A DNA stretch of 64,000 nt, from the NCBI RefSeq assembly GCF_041381155.1, contig NC_091141.1, positions 24,076,828-24,140,827 on the forward strand, in the 5' to 3' direction. The notes below the pieces were generated by a model that saw nothing but the letters and a program-made list of their open reading frames with translations, did no database searches and had not been told where the DNA came from. Shown piece by piece: positions 23,663 through 37,800 of the stretch. How positions within the stretch are numbered: the stretch's first letter is position 1; each line of letters begins with the position of its first letter. A program made the position numbers and the translations under genes. The DNA comes from Argopecten irradians. Lineage: Eukaryota; Mollusca; Bivalvia; Pectinida; Pectinidae.

Positions 23663-24689
23663 ATATGCATATATCTACTATTATCTATACTTCGTTTGCG
23701 GTTTGTTATCAAATGACAAGCTCAAAGGGCAATAATAACAAATATGTTACCATCATCAGTGTCATAGGCCGCATGAAAAATATTTTCCAGATGTATTTTA
23801 ACTCTTTTCTTGGCGAGGGTCTCAAAAAGGAACGATGGATCAATTCCGCAGGCTATAAAGATATTATATAATTGTACAAGTATATGCTATACAGAACAAA
23901 ACGTTGAAACTATAATGCATATAGTCAGTATTTAGTGTCTTTATCACGTAACAATTTTTTTTTTTAACTTCGGATGACTGAATAGTATGTATTACACTAA
24001 TATCTATCTTTTGGTTGTGTTTTTCATAAAAACCCGTTTTTGGAAATAGTATTTCGTCCTACAGACAAAGCATTTACATATTCCCACAATATAGTTAAAT
24101 AATGTTAGTGAAAGATGAGGTACTGATTGGTGTGTTTATGGTATGATCTAGTTAGATGAAACTACAAAATGGGTCAGAAATCCACTATTTCAATTATTCA
24201 CAACAAGAACACACGAGAGTGCCCCAAAAGACTCAAATACTCATTGCACGTGATGCATCAAACATTGTACTTTAAATCAAAATCATATTCTAACAAATCC
24301 CTTACATTTCTTGACCATTATAAGACAATGCCAATGTGCATGAAAAATAATCCTGTCGAATATAATATCTTACTTATCGAGACATTCAAATACGTGAATA
24401 TGTTCACTGGTCCGTCTTAGTTTCAATTCTCTTTCTCTTACGCTAGGTTTCGAGATAAACAACGAAACTGATATGAACGTGTGTTTCAGTTCTTTTAAAA
24501 CGTTGGACCCACCTAAGATTTTGTTCAATTAACATGAAGTTGACCGTTTTATCAAAATTTTCCGAATCATTTACATTTATCTTAACTACAATATATTTGC
24601 ATGCTTTGCAAAAGTTTTATATCAGTTAGTTACATTAAAACATTAAGATAGATATATATTGAGACTTTATAATGCAACACAAACGCATC
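23663..24689. other. intergenic, nothing recognised
   Basis: AT-rich, no supported exon or RNA gene. Confidence 0.4.
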
Positions 24690-24932
24690 CAGGGCCCGGT
24701 TGTTCAAAGCATGATTAGCTTAATCACATTATTAGTGAAATTTTCATTTCTCATTAACTGCAAAAGTTGTAATCATTTCTTCATTAAATAACACAAGTAA
24801 GTAAAGAATGGAGTTCTTAAATATCTTATAATTTTTTGTAAAATTTCTATTACCAGAAATAATTTTGTCTTAATTTGTAAATTATCGTTAAACTGTGATT
24901 AGCCTAATCAGCCTTTGAACAACTGGGCCCTG
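24690..24932. mobile_element. MITE with GGGCCC-type inverted ends
   Basis: Ends CAGGGCCCGGTTGTTCAAAG (24690) and CTTTGAACAACTGGGCCCTG (24932), with inner complementary TGATTAGCTTAATCA and TGATTAGCCTAATCA. Length 243 bp, non-coding. The target duplication is unclear. Confidence 0.8.
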
Positions 24933-26370
24933 GTTAGAAATTAACTATGACGTAGTAATATTACTCCATACGAGGACACAACACAAAGAACTGACTTTTT
25001 TCACAGCTTTCCCAAAATTGCCATTAATCCATTGATAATCGAACCGTAAAGTATCGACAAGTTATCATACTGTATACTGTACTTACGGTCAAAATTTAAG
25101 CTTGCGGTAGCATTCAGAAAAGTTTCCTTGTCAATATTTTTTTCTTCTGTACAAACAAAGAAATATATGTTAATACATGATGAAGGTCTATATTAAATGT
25201 ACTTTAACAGATTGATGACGTATCGTATCATAATACCAATTTCCTGGCAATTTTCCTGTGCACATATTACATGTACTTTGCCGGTAAAAAAAAACTTCTA
25301 AAATGTTGAAATAGACCGTTGATCTAATTACTTGTACATATATTAACTGCGCACTTGGGGAGTTTGATTGATAAAAATTAAAGCTAGTAATCATAAGTAT
25401 CTAAATTATTTGAGTTTTACAATTATGATCACTCAGACTACATGTTATTGTAGGTGTAAATTCAATATCTGTGTTGTTCTGTTATAAACGTGAAACAAAA
25501 TAATAACCATGGTTAAGTAAAGTTATTAAAATAATATGCAAATTTGTAATCTTGAGAAGAATTTGTTTGGTTTTTTTCTAAAACTGACGATCATTTTTGC
25601 GAAAATAAAAGCAAAAAATATTAACAAACCTGTATCAGTAAAACATTTTTTAAATTCATTCATATCAAGGAATCCACTTTGGTCAATGTCGATTTTGTCG
25701 AAACATCTTTCTGGACAAGGTTTCCATGATACAATGCTTCAACAAAAAGGAGACTTCTATGGCAACGTATATTTCTTAACGACAAAACCACAAGTTAACC
25801 AAATAAGTGTGTACCCATTAAAGTTTGATATAAATGGTCGGCATAGCAAATTTTGTCATAAAACAAATTAATCATTTATACTATTTATAATCTAACCTGC
25901 CTATAAAGACCACATATAGGACAAGTGGAAAATGCCGACATATAGTCAACTGGTATTTACACACAGTTCAAAATTGTGAAAAGTTGTTATTAAAGTGAAT
26001 TCTCATTTGTGCGCAATTGATCTACAATGTATCTTTTATTATTTTTTGAACCTGCTAAAAGAAAAATTGCGCTTAAATTTAAATGGACTAACATGATGTT
26101 CAGTTTTTTGCGAACAAAATAATGATGTTTTCAATAACGCGTATGCGATTAAAATCAGTTACTGTAATTAACGTTTAAAATTTGCTACTGCTACGAAAAT
26201 GATCAAAACATTTTCGTAACTCACAATGCTGATATATGTATCTTAATTTGATCATAAGGTTATGATTTAGAATACAATAATATGTTTTTGTTTAATATTC
26301 TACATTGACCTGCATCTTAGACAACAGCATTGTCGTTATTGAAAGTTATTCTATCAGAAAGTGACAATTC
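24933..26370. other. intergenic, nothing recognised
   Basis: AT-rich. An open frame at 25536-25871 (+) has no family resemblance and no gene context. Confidence 0.35.
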
Positions 26371-26552
26371 TGTCTTTGCATATCACAGAGTTATCTAACC
26401 TTGCGAAGAGGACTTGATTGTTACCTCATGCTTTTATTAGTGTTACTTCCAATTTGTTCTGAGAAAACGACGTCGGCTTTTGCTCATAAATTAATGGCGA
26501 TTACAATCGATTTCAACCCGAAAAGGAGATATCTCTGTTATATGCAATGAGG
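26371..26552. mobile_element. MITE family A, copy 3
   Basis: Starts TGTCTTTGCATATCACAGAG and ends GATATCTCTGTTATATGCAA. It is diverged inside (ACGTCGGC in place of the CRE-like core), an older copy of the family at 15497. Confidence 0.7.
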
Positions 26553-26609
26553 AAATATAGCTACACACAACCTTCTAAAATGGTAACTGTTATGCACACT
26601 AGCCAATGG

Positions 26610-26810
26610 GACTAATTCACGTTCCACGTGATACCTGATAACGTTTGTGCTGGACTAGTATATCCAGTGTTGATGGGATGTAACTCTTCGTAATCCTCCG
26701 GCTGAAATGACGTTAGCGCGGGATTTCATCTTTTTACGTCATTTTATCACAAATAGAAACAATAGTCACGCACAAACGTTATTAGGTATCAGGTGGCACG
26801 AGAATTAGTC
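26610..26810. mobile_element. MITE with ~40-bp inverted ends
   Basis: Left end GACTAATTCACGTTCCACGT continuing GATACCTGATAACGTTTGTG; right end CACAAACGTTATTAGGTATC continuing AGGTGGCACGAGAATTAGTC. About 200 bp with no coding capacity. It is not related to family A, which lies only 58 bp away. Confidence 0.8.
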
Positions 26811-29800
26811 TGATTGTGTTATAGTTATTTGAAGAAGAAGTAAAATTATTGTATTTCACAGAAAGTGTGGATGGTCGTAATCTGAGCAGGCGACTTACCC
26901 GGTGACGAATATCAAAGTAAAAACCAATATCACGGAAGACCCAATTAGATATGACATCTTTTTACCTACATCAAAAAGAGAAGTGGAGAATAAAAAAGTG
27001 ACCATTTACGTAAGATGCTGTGCATATATTATAAACCATTAGGATATTAAGAGTAAGATAATGAAATACACATTTTTTTATATAAAATAATTTGAATAGT
27101 GAATTTTGAAGCAAAGAGAGACAGATAGACAGCCTAGCTGATTTTTTGTCTGAAAGTGGTCAAATGGTTGGAAAGCCACAGAAACTACTATACAATGTTT
27201 TGCTTGTTTATTTATTATATCTTTATTAATTTATTTATGTATTATTTTTGTGGTGGGGTTGACAAATGTTTGGTTGACAAACGACACATGAATACCATAA
27301 AGATGTCTAAGCAAACGGATATAAAGGACCTCCGCCTAAAAGCATTTTTATATATCAAAATTATAAATAGAAGTGAATATCTATCTAATCTTAGTACGAC
27401 GAGCGCTTTTTTTTTTTTTTTTTTTATACAAATATTGAATAGCTAGGTACAGAAAAAGAGAAGAAGAGAGAATTTTACATATATAGAGTCCTTCTTGATT
27501 AACTCAGTGCAGACGTTTTTTGTCATTCTGTCATCAACTTAAAGATATTACAATCGTTATTCTCGTCGGTCGAAACATATTTCTTCAAAGTATGAATCCT
27601 ATAGATTTGCTATTTACCGTAACCTATAGTCTATAACTTTATATTTATCTAGATGTTATGGATATTTCTTTAAGGTCGGTTAATGGCATAATATGGGTAC
27701 AAACCGTATCATACAGAAACGGATACGCATCTAGTGTGTGAAGTAAGCAGTAGAGAGATCGTGTTTAGTAAGATTTTTTGCCGGTTGAATCATTAGGATT
27801 TCCATAATATGGAATCAATCTGATTGCAATTCATTTCGTTATTTACAGTACTGTGTCATTCAGGATCTAACACCATCCCATATGAGGTCTTATTCTTATT
27901 ACCTTTCAAATTGACCAATCAAATCGAACGCGGACGAAATAGTGAATAAGAGATGTCAGAATATTTTTCCAGTGTCATTTCGGCTTCAGCATTTAACATA
28001 GCTACATGCATTTATGTGCTGTGATGAAATGACGTTTTCAGTAATATAGCTAGGAAAGTGTAGTAAATACGTATGAAATTTACACAATTTGGTATAAAGG
28101 TCATCTGAACGTGACCCCGAATGAGATGCTGTCAGATCCTGTATAAAACCGTGTCAAAATAACGTTATGTATTAATCAGATTGTTTGGCACTTGAATCGT
28201 AATTCTTATTATTGTGCTTTTATCAAAGCTTTATTTTCCATCGCCTATACTATAATGTATATCCACACCGTAGTCTTTCGTTTTGAGTTATCGTCCACAC
28301 GATCAAGGTTTTCAGGACTGATCCACTATACACAAATGTAGTCTCTAATATTGCTAACCATGGAAGGGCTGGTTAGTTATTGTTATATTATTAAACAGTA
28401 ACGCAATTGATTACCAAATAATATTAAAAAAATAACATGATTTATGTCTTGAAAGAGACATCGTTCGTCTAAACTATCTGCGTATTCCAGCATGCCATTT
28501 CGTTGTATTTGTAATTCTTTTGATTAATTTATTTTGAGCATGATGTTGGGCAGTAACACAAGAACATTCAGACAAGCTTTATGCTAATTAGTTTTATAAA
28601 TCACAGTTGTCTAACTTGTTTGTACGATTTAAGTTAAACAGTGCACCAAAATAGCACTCCAGTAAATGCTAGAAGCTAACTAAATACCATATACACATAC
28701 AGATTTTGAATTTACTTGTTATAATTTACTTAAAACTAATAACCCAACCAATTTTGTTTCCAAAATCCAAATTTCCATTGTCTGATGCCCATTTCCGATG
28801 ATTGTAATTATCGATGGTAAAACATCGAATGCATGCGTGTATCCGCAATTCCTTTGTGAAATGTGATACCCCTAAATAGACAATATAAACAATTTCGATT
28901 GGGATGAAAAGATAATATTCAAACAAAGCAATAATAGACCTCCACCATCAACAGCAACAGCAATAACAACAATGGCAAAGAGCCATGTCTATTTGTACTA
29001 CTGAACGATACAGCAGGGACAAGAAATATTTATAGATTGTATATTAATAACAATAAAAAATGGGATGATTTCCAAAGTACGTCGCCATGTTCGATTGGAT
29101 GTTTAGAATGCGGTTCACCGAGAAATCGTAGTATCATACATTCCTAAACTTATCTATCAGTTGTTTACCAATAACGATGCAACTCCAATTCTTTTACTTC
29201 CTTAGCTTATTTACAGAGGGAAGAACAATATACATAATTTGCAAGATAATGATACATCTTATTTATAGTATGTATGGCGATTGCTTGAAAATTTCTGTAT
29301 TTTAACATGATTGTAATTTCAATGAAGATATCATATATTTTTTCAAACGCAATTGGACATTATTTAAAGTGAAAATTGGTATTAGAAGATATGTTCAGAA
29401 CAAGATGAAAATTAGCAAGATATGTATCATTTGTAGTTAGTGTCTTTGATATGAGACGGTAGCTGGCTGAAACTAGTGTGACTAAACTGTTGGAAATTAT
29501 TTTGCTCTTTCAAAAATTGTATTGAAATATAATTGTATACATTTCACAAAATATAGCTAATTATTTTCTTAATTACCAAACACGCATAACTAATTAATAT
29601 ACAATTTTTAGAAGTTGTAATGTCATACCTGTGTTGGGCTTGCTGCTAGCTACCTGTCCCTGTCGCTAGAGAAGCGAAACCAGGTAAATTCTACTGTATC
29701 GATTTAAGATGTTGTTCGGTCGTAACAGGTGTCGTTTGATGTCATAAAATAAACACCTCTTTGAATTAATATGGACTCAAGCAACTCGCACGCACCTGCT

Positions 29801-32800
29801 TACCTGTGTATTCCTGTGTAAACAGAGTTTATTGTATTCACAATAGCTGCTCAATCGTCCCATTAATATTCTATAAACACCTGTAATCCATTGCAGATTA
29901 CTATGAAATCAGGAAACATCGCGATCGGATTTGAGTAGCACGTATATATGGGGGAGTGGTCTGCCGTTTACACGTACATAAATGCCAGGTCAAACGTCGG
30001 TGATGTTTAACATAAAAATAAACAAAGGTTAACAATACCAAAGATTTACCAGCTGGTCTAAATATAATCATAACAACAACAGGAACATTAGCTAAATACA
30101 AGAGTAAAAATTCTCGAAATCGAAATTGATATCTGTCGTAATTGTCTTGGCCATAGCACTTTGATTCCTTTGAACGTTGTCTTTCGAATTAAACATATTC
30201 TAACGTCTTTCAAGTATCAAATTTGATTTTTATTTCCGTCTTCCATGTTCGTTGATCAGATAATTAGTCTAGTCATAAGCACTGTCAAGAGGATTCTAAG
30301 GATGATGATTAAAAGTACTAAATAGACGCAATGCAATGTGATTCGTCTCTGTTTGTTTATATAAGAGCTACCGTAAATGAAGCTTATTTCTAAGACCCTC
30401 TGACTCTTTTCTTTTCGTTAAGTACATCCTTGTGATTATTTTGACATTGATAACATTTTAATATTATCATTGGTGAGTTGCTTACATCAAAGACGAGTGG
30501 CTTCTTGTGAAATGAAGATGTACAATTATAGAAACTGGTGACTAGTCTAGATGCAACTACACACACTATGTTACAATATTTCAAATGTTCACGACTACAT
30601 CAGAAAATAACAACTAAAATGCTTTAAACTCTTAATTGCCATTGTTTCGTGTCATATTTCAATTGGTTGTTTTATGTAAAAGAAGTTGAAAGCTATCAGA
30701 TGTATTTAATACAGCATCATTGGTATTCTCTTTTACAAATCTCAGAATTAAGCAGTAAAATCCCGATGAGATATGAAAATGGAAAGATGTCTTTGTTATT
30801 TTGGCTTCCGATGATGTGTTTTATGGACAGCTACAAGTTAATGAATGACCTTAAACTCGTTCAGATATACTTTGGACCATCTTTCATCGTGACTAGATAT
30901 GTTGCTAGTGTGTATTATTCGTTTAAGATTAACGTACAGATTCATAATTGCTCATCGTTAATTGTACGTTCGTTATGAATTCGAGATTAAATTTGTGTTT
31001 CCTGATATTCCCTGACATTAAAGTTAATTCATAGTTAATGTTCTATATTACCCAATAAAATTTCAATTTTCTTAAGCGACTTTCTTTCCACTACTAAAAA
31101 ATGTACCTTGTGTAAGTCCGTCATACGGGACGTTAGAAACATTTGCGTTATTTCCTTTATAAGCAGTTGATAATGTCAATAAAGAAGTCAATACAACATC
31201 TTCGACTAGAAAATGATATCAGGTCGAATACGTAAATGTTTTGTTACATAGTTGTTGAAGGTCCAACAAGTCTTCTGTTGCCTGAAAACCCAGTCGATAA
31301 CTGTTTAGTTATACACATTTAATCAAAACAATGCATTGATGTCACGAATTGTATGTGTGACGTCACTCCGGTCCAAAAGCACATTTTAACAGTCGATTTT
31401 AACATTTCTTTGGACTGCCCGACGAATCAGTTCATTTATAGGCCAATAGAGTTATATGGAAAGTAATTTATAGGGGTAAAACAAATAGAACTGTTACTTG
31501 TTTATTTTAAGTTCGGTGCAGTCAGTTTTGTTAGTGGGTCATTTTCTCACGATTTGAGAAAGTATTTTTTCGCGAATGAAAATATCGTGATCTAGATACA
31601 CGTAATACTAACAAAATGTCCACAGCAGAGTTCTATTATGAATGATAGCTTTCATACGTCATGGTGGATCAAATAGTCTTCCTCCTTGATTCTTTCAAAT
31701 AAATGTTAATTTACAGGGCAGACTTGACGTCCACTTCTAAATACTGCAAGCGTATATATTTTAGTGGTATCATAAAATAATTTTAGCGGGACAGATATAC
31801 TAACCAAAATATGAATGCTTTATAATGGGCAAAATGATATAATGCTTTTGTGTTCTTCTTTTCTTCAGTAATCCATTGGATACCATTTAAGATTTTATTA
31901 AGTAAGCAGTGAAAATTATCCATAGGCATGGATAAACTTAATGCATAATATGTTATAGCACGGAATTACAGCACAGTTTTTATCTTTAATTCCCTTTTCA
32001 TGAAAACAATTCATCAGATGTCACTTTTCAATAATTATTCAAATTGTATATGAAATTTTGAAACACCACTTGGCTTCATTGTCTTACCATATGCCCTCAC
32101 TTAAATGTACTGTAAACGTCAATATCATTCGATTTTGTAGTACTGCAACAAAATTTCACATTGAGCCTCTGTTTTGTGTATGTAAAACTAAAGCCTAGGA
32201 ATTTTAAGTATTGTAATTCTCAAAATGTTTGTAACAAATGTTAAAATGGTGGTGAATAACTTATGCAATGATTACGGTACATATAACTTTAAGGTGATCG
32301 CGCGAATTTACCATTATACTAACTTGTTCGAAAATGCAATTGCGGTAAAATTACATTTGTTTACAGTATTCATTTCAATCATGTGTAATACACAAAACAA
32401 AAACAATCAGTATAAAACAAATAACAGGGCAAATGAATTCTTTAATAATGTTTACATCAAAGATGGAGAAAAAACCATGTTGCGTGTTACAATTCAAACA
32501 ATCCCTTTAACGCTTTTATGTTAACTTTCTAACCGACCACAGCTACATCTGGTGTCGGTTTATTTCATACTCTCGCGTTTTCTCGCGTTCTCTCGCACAG
32601 TTTCATATCGCACGCATATGATTCTAATGTCTTTAATATTGCACATATCGGCCCAGTTGTTTTTATTAAAACACAATGGGTGGGTGATTAGGGTTTTGAG
32701 GATACCGAACTTTTGAAAAAAGAACCGCTTCATCTCACAACAGAACAAGATTAGTAATTGATTTGCGCGTGTGAATCAATGTTAGTTAGGTTTGTTCTGA

Positions 32801-34160
32801 TATTCATAATCAGACACATGATATACATATTAAACAACTAGCGTAGACTTTTAGATCCAGTAAGTACAAGAGATCAATCGATACATTTTGGCTGTACTTC
32901 AACCATTGTTTTCGTTTTCCTATTCAGAAAAACATACGGACCTGGTTTGTTTTGTATTCAATCGCCATCAGGGCAATATATGTACTTATAAAGTATTTCC
33001 CCCTCCTCTATCAATGAAATAACGATTCTTACTAAGATTTTTACCAGGCATCATGATAAAAAGCACTTTTATCAGTTGAATTTTTTGACTTTCAATCCAA
33101 GGATTATAATATAATCTAACACTTTCGAGATTAAATATGAAGACCTTTTGAAAAGTATTGATTCATTACAAAAAGATAGATTTTTTAATTACTGTCATAA
33201 CCAATTTAAATTATGTAATGCTTCACAGGCTCAACTGTAATTTGTTAAGTCTAAACATCAAAAAGGTTTTGATTGTTTCTATTCCATGATCTCGGGATAC
33301 TAAACGTATCTACTCTGAAGGCATACAAAAATATAAAAAGGTTAAAAATTTTACATCTTCTGTATCTATACAAAATTAATATATAGACTCTAAAATTCGC
33401 ATATACATCACATTCTCTTACATAAGATAAATAAATCAGCATATCATTACCATCTCTGTGGGTTATAAAATAGCATTTGATAATACTTTATCACGATCGG
33501 TATTTCAAGCTGTGCTTATATGTTGTTTTCCCCATACCTTTTTGTAAATGTTATATTAATAATTGAGAATCTTATTCATCGTTATTAGATATGTCTATCT
33601 TTATGACGTTAACAATCAAAATACATATCAACTACCAATACATATATATGAAACAAATAAATAATAAATTATAAAAGTTAACATCACAAATCTCACACAA
33701 TCATTTCGTCAGCTTTCATAACATCATCGCCTACCGGCTGAACAAATCTTTAAATTCAATATGAATTATCGCTTTTTAAGTTTTTTCTAAACCGAAACAT
33801 ACATATGTAAATGCTACATTATTAATAATGTTGGTGGTATCGTATCTCTAATGATCTAATAATCTACCAAATTATTACTATTATCATTGATTAAATATTA
33901 ATTTTCATTTTTTAAGTGTCTAATGTAAAAGCTAATTATATTATATTTGAAATGGTATTGCTTTCATGGCAATTTCTTCCGTGTTTCTTTCTCGTGCCTA
34001 AATTTCTGCAATGAACACAAGTGGATGACGCGTACACAAAAACCGGCGACGCCGACCAACATGACCAAAGCGTAAACACATCTACTAATGACGTAGTCAT
34101 ATCCGGGTTAGATTTGTATATGAGTCAAATGGACGGTTGTTTACTGTCACTTCCCTGTCA
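26811..34160. other. long intergenic stretch between channel and PDZ genes
   Basis: No exon or RNA gene was recognised over about 7 kb. Contents: a 19-base T run at 27407-27425, and open frames up to 109 residues (for example 30649-30978, +) that look like chance in AT-rich DNA. The 3' UTR of the PDZ gene (minus strand) should occupy the right end, but no AATAAA is convincing. Confidence 0.4.
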
Positions 34161-34242
34161 TCATTGGTGTTTCCAAGGCGAAAACTTGATTGGACCTTTT
34201 GGTTTAATGCTCTTTAACCTCTCGTCCATGCCTCCGTAACCC
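34161..34242 (-). CDS. short PDZ protein, last coding exon
   Basis: After acceptor TTTTTCAG the exon supplies the base that completes the Lys codon split at 34751, then reads GYGGMDERLKSIKPKGP and ends IKFSPWKHQ with TGA at 34161-34163. This gives a basic, Pro-containing tail after the PDZ fold with no LIM domain. Together with the two upstream exons the coding length is 102 + 149 + 82 = 333 nt, or 110 residues. A PKGPxKFSPW-like tail fits short isoforms of PDZ-LIM family genes as I recall them, but I cannot rule out alternative exons encoding LIM domains outside what I recognise. Confidence 0.75.
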
Positions 34243-34750
34243 CTGAAAAAGAATAAAAAGAAGATCGTTATGATTTACTTTAAGGTAAAAGCGCGACGAA
34301 GTTATTTTTAATGGAATTGTAATTCAACATCTTTCATTCAAGTTATTATATATGCTGAAACTGGGCGGCCATTTTAAACATGTTATTTTCTCTTCAGTAA
34401 TCTATTGAAAACCATAAGGTTTGATGCATTAAGCTGTGAAAAGCATTGAAATGGACAGACAAATTTGTTTGATACCTTATAAACATTAGTTACAAACCCG
34501 TATTTATGCAATGTATATGAAAATACGGCACATATAAACTGAATAAGGCATGATCGTCTTAATGTCAATTTGTAGGCAATTGTGAAAACAATTTAAAAAG
34601 CTAATCAGCCAAGCCGTCTTTAATCATTATGACCATATGTGTCGCGCTTTCTTATGTTTTTATTGAGTAAATAAGTTTAATTCTTAACCTATTCTGTTGC
34701 TTTCCATTTTTTTTATACGAAATAGCCCTGTTGCACGTTTACATACTTAC
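34243..34750 (-). other. PDZ gene intron 2
   Basis: 508 bp; donor GTAAGT (34750-34745), acceptor CAG at 34245-34243. Nothing recognised inside. Confidence 0.7.
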
Positions 34751-34899
34751 TTGCACACACTCAGCTGTAACACATTTCCCGATCGTTTGATCAGTTCATG
34801 GGCCTGCATGTGTGTGAGGCTGTCAGTGCTGTTTTGTCCAATTCCCAAGATGGCGTCACCCGGTGCTAAGTGCCCGTATGAGGGAGAACCTTCCGTCAC
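34751..34899 (-). CDS. short PDZ protein, core PDZ exon
   Basis: The minus strand reads, after GGCAG, V-T-E-G-S-P-S-Y-G-H-L-A-P-G-D-A-I, then LGIGQNSTDSLTHMQAHELI and KRSGNVLQLSVC, with the last Lys codon split before GTAAGT. This is the second part of a PDZ domain: the A-PGD-I turn, the L-TH-xAxELI helix alphaB that lines the peptide groove, and the final strand. The THMQAHELIK phrase is typical of ALP/Enigma/Zasp proteins, which bind alpha-actinin and muscle Z-disc or actin structures. The frame is phase 0 at the start and phase 2 at the end, matching its neighbours. Confidence 0.9.
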
Positions 34900-37800
34900 C
34901 TGCCATAGAAGAGATACTTTGGTTTAAACAATATTTTAATCATTTCAATAACGATACAGTGCAATATACATATCAAAAAGGTTGGATAAAGAAACAAGTA
35001 CAATGTACCTATGTTAATCCGTCTCCATATATACATAACTTATAGGCAATAGGACAGTACTGATTTATAAGAATTTCCAGAGCTAATTATACAGTGCTTT
35101 GGTAAGGAAAGGGAAGGGTGCAGGGAAGAGATACTTTGATATCAAGATGATTTTGTAACGATAATGCAATGCCCTGTTCATTGAATATCGACGATGTAAG
35201 TAAATTTGTATATAAATGTAATATAAATGAGAAATGTGAACACTTACATATATTGGTACCAAGTTTGAATTTACATTTGTACATTTATTTATGGTGGAGA
35301 CAACTTACAAAAGACAGAGAATTCGCTCAGATGTTTGTGTTGTAGCTAATTTACCATGTGATTCCGTGAAATTCGCAAGTGGAACAATTTTGCAAATATT
35401 TTATGAGTCATTTACAGATGCAACGTCACAAACGGTGACGTCATGATTTACATTCTAAAATAAAAAAAATCCATGAAAATGACTATTTTTTAAACTGTAA
35501 TTAACCCTGTAGAACCGGCTTTGTATACATACTTCATTTAAGACATCCTGGTGCCATTTCCTTTTATCTTCATTCAAACCTTTCCTCGATACTGTATCTT
35601 TGTTAAGTAAAGTTTAAAGGTTGCTTTCATAATGCCATAAGCTATCGTAACCTGGCAAATGGGAAATTTCTAATGTTTTTGTTGTGCAAAAAAATCATAA
35701 TATAACATCAAGAGGAAACAATAAAGATATTATGAATACACACCATTTATGAAAAGAATAAAAACATGCATTAATTAACGGTTTACGTTACCAAACTGCT
35801 AAATAACAAATTAAGTTATATCCGTCTATAATACTTCAAACGTGGATAAATGTATATATTTATATAGCATATATTGTAGTTTATTTGATCTTGAAAGACA
35901 TTTATGATAATTATTGAGTTTTTAATGTTCAAATTCGACCCTGTACGATTTATTAAGTCAAAGATTACATGATTTTAGTAACTGTTTAGATGTTTATATT
36001 TATCTTTCCATTGATAATTCATAGTTAACAGTAACTTTAACTGTAGTCATTTACGTTTGAATATGTATTTATCAAACATAGTATCAAACTTGTGGGCAAG
36101 ATTTCTGATTCCTTTCTCGATGTCCTTATTTATTGGTAATACAAATTCGTTCACGAGCTTTCAAGATATGATTCTAAGATAATCTACAGGTGCATAAGAT
36201 ATATTGTAAAAAATACAATAAATCACAAAACATTTCTGTGATGTTGGTATTTAAACATTAAATAGTGGTAATGTCGACTTCTGATCCATATCATTAATGC
36301 TTGGATGAAGAATGTGTATTTTGTTCACGCAATGACCTACAGCCCTACAAGACACATATCTGTAAGGGCATCACTCTCGTGAGCTGGATGGTGAGTGGTA
36401 GAATACCAATCTCCTTCACAAATGTTTAGCTGGCCAACGTTTATTGTTTACATTGACAACATGTCAAAGTAAGTGCCATTGGTAACTGACGTGAAGAGGT
36501 GGCAGTGTTCGAAGGTTCAGAAAATAAAACAAACTGTTCTGGAACTGCAGTCAAAACAGTAATGGAATATCTTAATATAAGTAACTTTGAAGACGACTTC
36601 TTTTCCGGAGCGAATTCATGTCCTCGTTTTTTTGTGTATCACAGTATGTTGTTTTAAACTACAAAATGCTATTTCAAATATCGATTTTAAATGTATGTTT
36701 TTTATATAGTAAACTATTGTTTATTTATGAGCAAGATATGAAACCGATACATTAAATTAAATAGCATGAAGAAAGTTCGCGATTGAGTTTTTTTGTTATA
36801 CCTAGTGCACGGTTATGTGAAGGTCTAGGACTACACTTTGATCAACAGATGTATGATGATGTTTAGAGATATATCACATGCCCTCGTCAGTATACGTATG
36901 TTCTTCTTGTTACCTTCCATTGTTTTATGGCAACGACCATGCCAACAACTATGACGTCATTGAGGCATTCGAATGTCAAGAAACTGGGTGTTAAAGTAAT
37001 AACTAAGCCAAAACAATTATGCAATGCAGTGTTAGCTGTTGGGGAAACTTAAGTCGCCATATTCTACAAAATGATGTGTGGATTCTCACTTAAATCCATT
37101 GACGTAGATAATTACTGTAGAAAGTGTTTGTGTTATCAAATACACCACTACACTGTAGCTTTGCTATTCCCGTTACCATTCAAGTACATATCATTTCAAA
37201 CATTGCCCGAATTCCGAATGTATTGAGATTTGGTTTTCACTCGAAATTTGCACACCACATTACCACGTGCAGGCATAAAATATATTGTTTCGCGGTGTCT
37301 TTCTCGCTCATCCATTGAAGCTGTAGGGATATACTAATGAATAAACCACGAAAGTCAATTCCGTAAAACATTTTCCTTTTTTTCGACGGCGCCCAATATA
37401 ACTGTGAAAATGAACAATGTGGCATTTTCTTGGCAGGTATACAATCGGTAGCCTCAATCTGATAAATATGGGTGTCCCAGTATGACGTCTACAACATACC
37501 TTAGTGATGACACATCTCGATCATCGCTTTTCTACACTTTTATCGGGATTTTAACGAAGCGAAACAAAGTCAATTACCGCAACAAAGGCATTGCCCGCCA
37601 TTACAATGGTTGCTCTAATTTACGTCAAGTAAAAATGTTGCCTAATTTCACAGGGTAGAGAAAATGATAGATACAACAGTTAAATACCCATTTATTTAAG
37701 AGGTGGTTATTCTGATTCTTAATGAGAAATAGTTTGGCATTGTTCATGTTAAGAGTTTTGTATGTTACAACCTTGACTATTTTCAAGAACTTACCGATTT

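Noticed and set aside
26700-26730. Another TAAC/GTTA hairpin (GACGTTAGCGCGGG)
   Set aside because: The flanking bases do not form a GC stem around GTTA, so it does not belong to the group.
30649-30978. 109-residue frame in the long spacer
   Set aside because: No family resemblance, no splice or promoter context, length within chance for this base composition.
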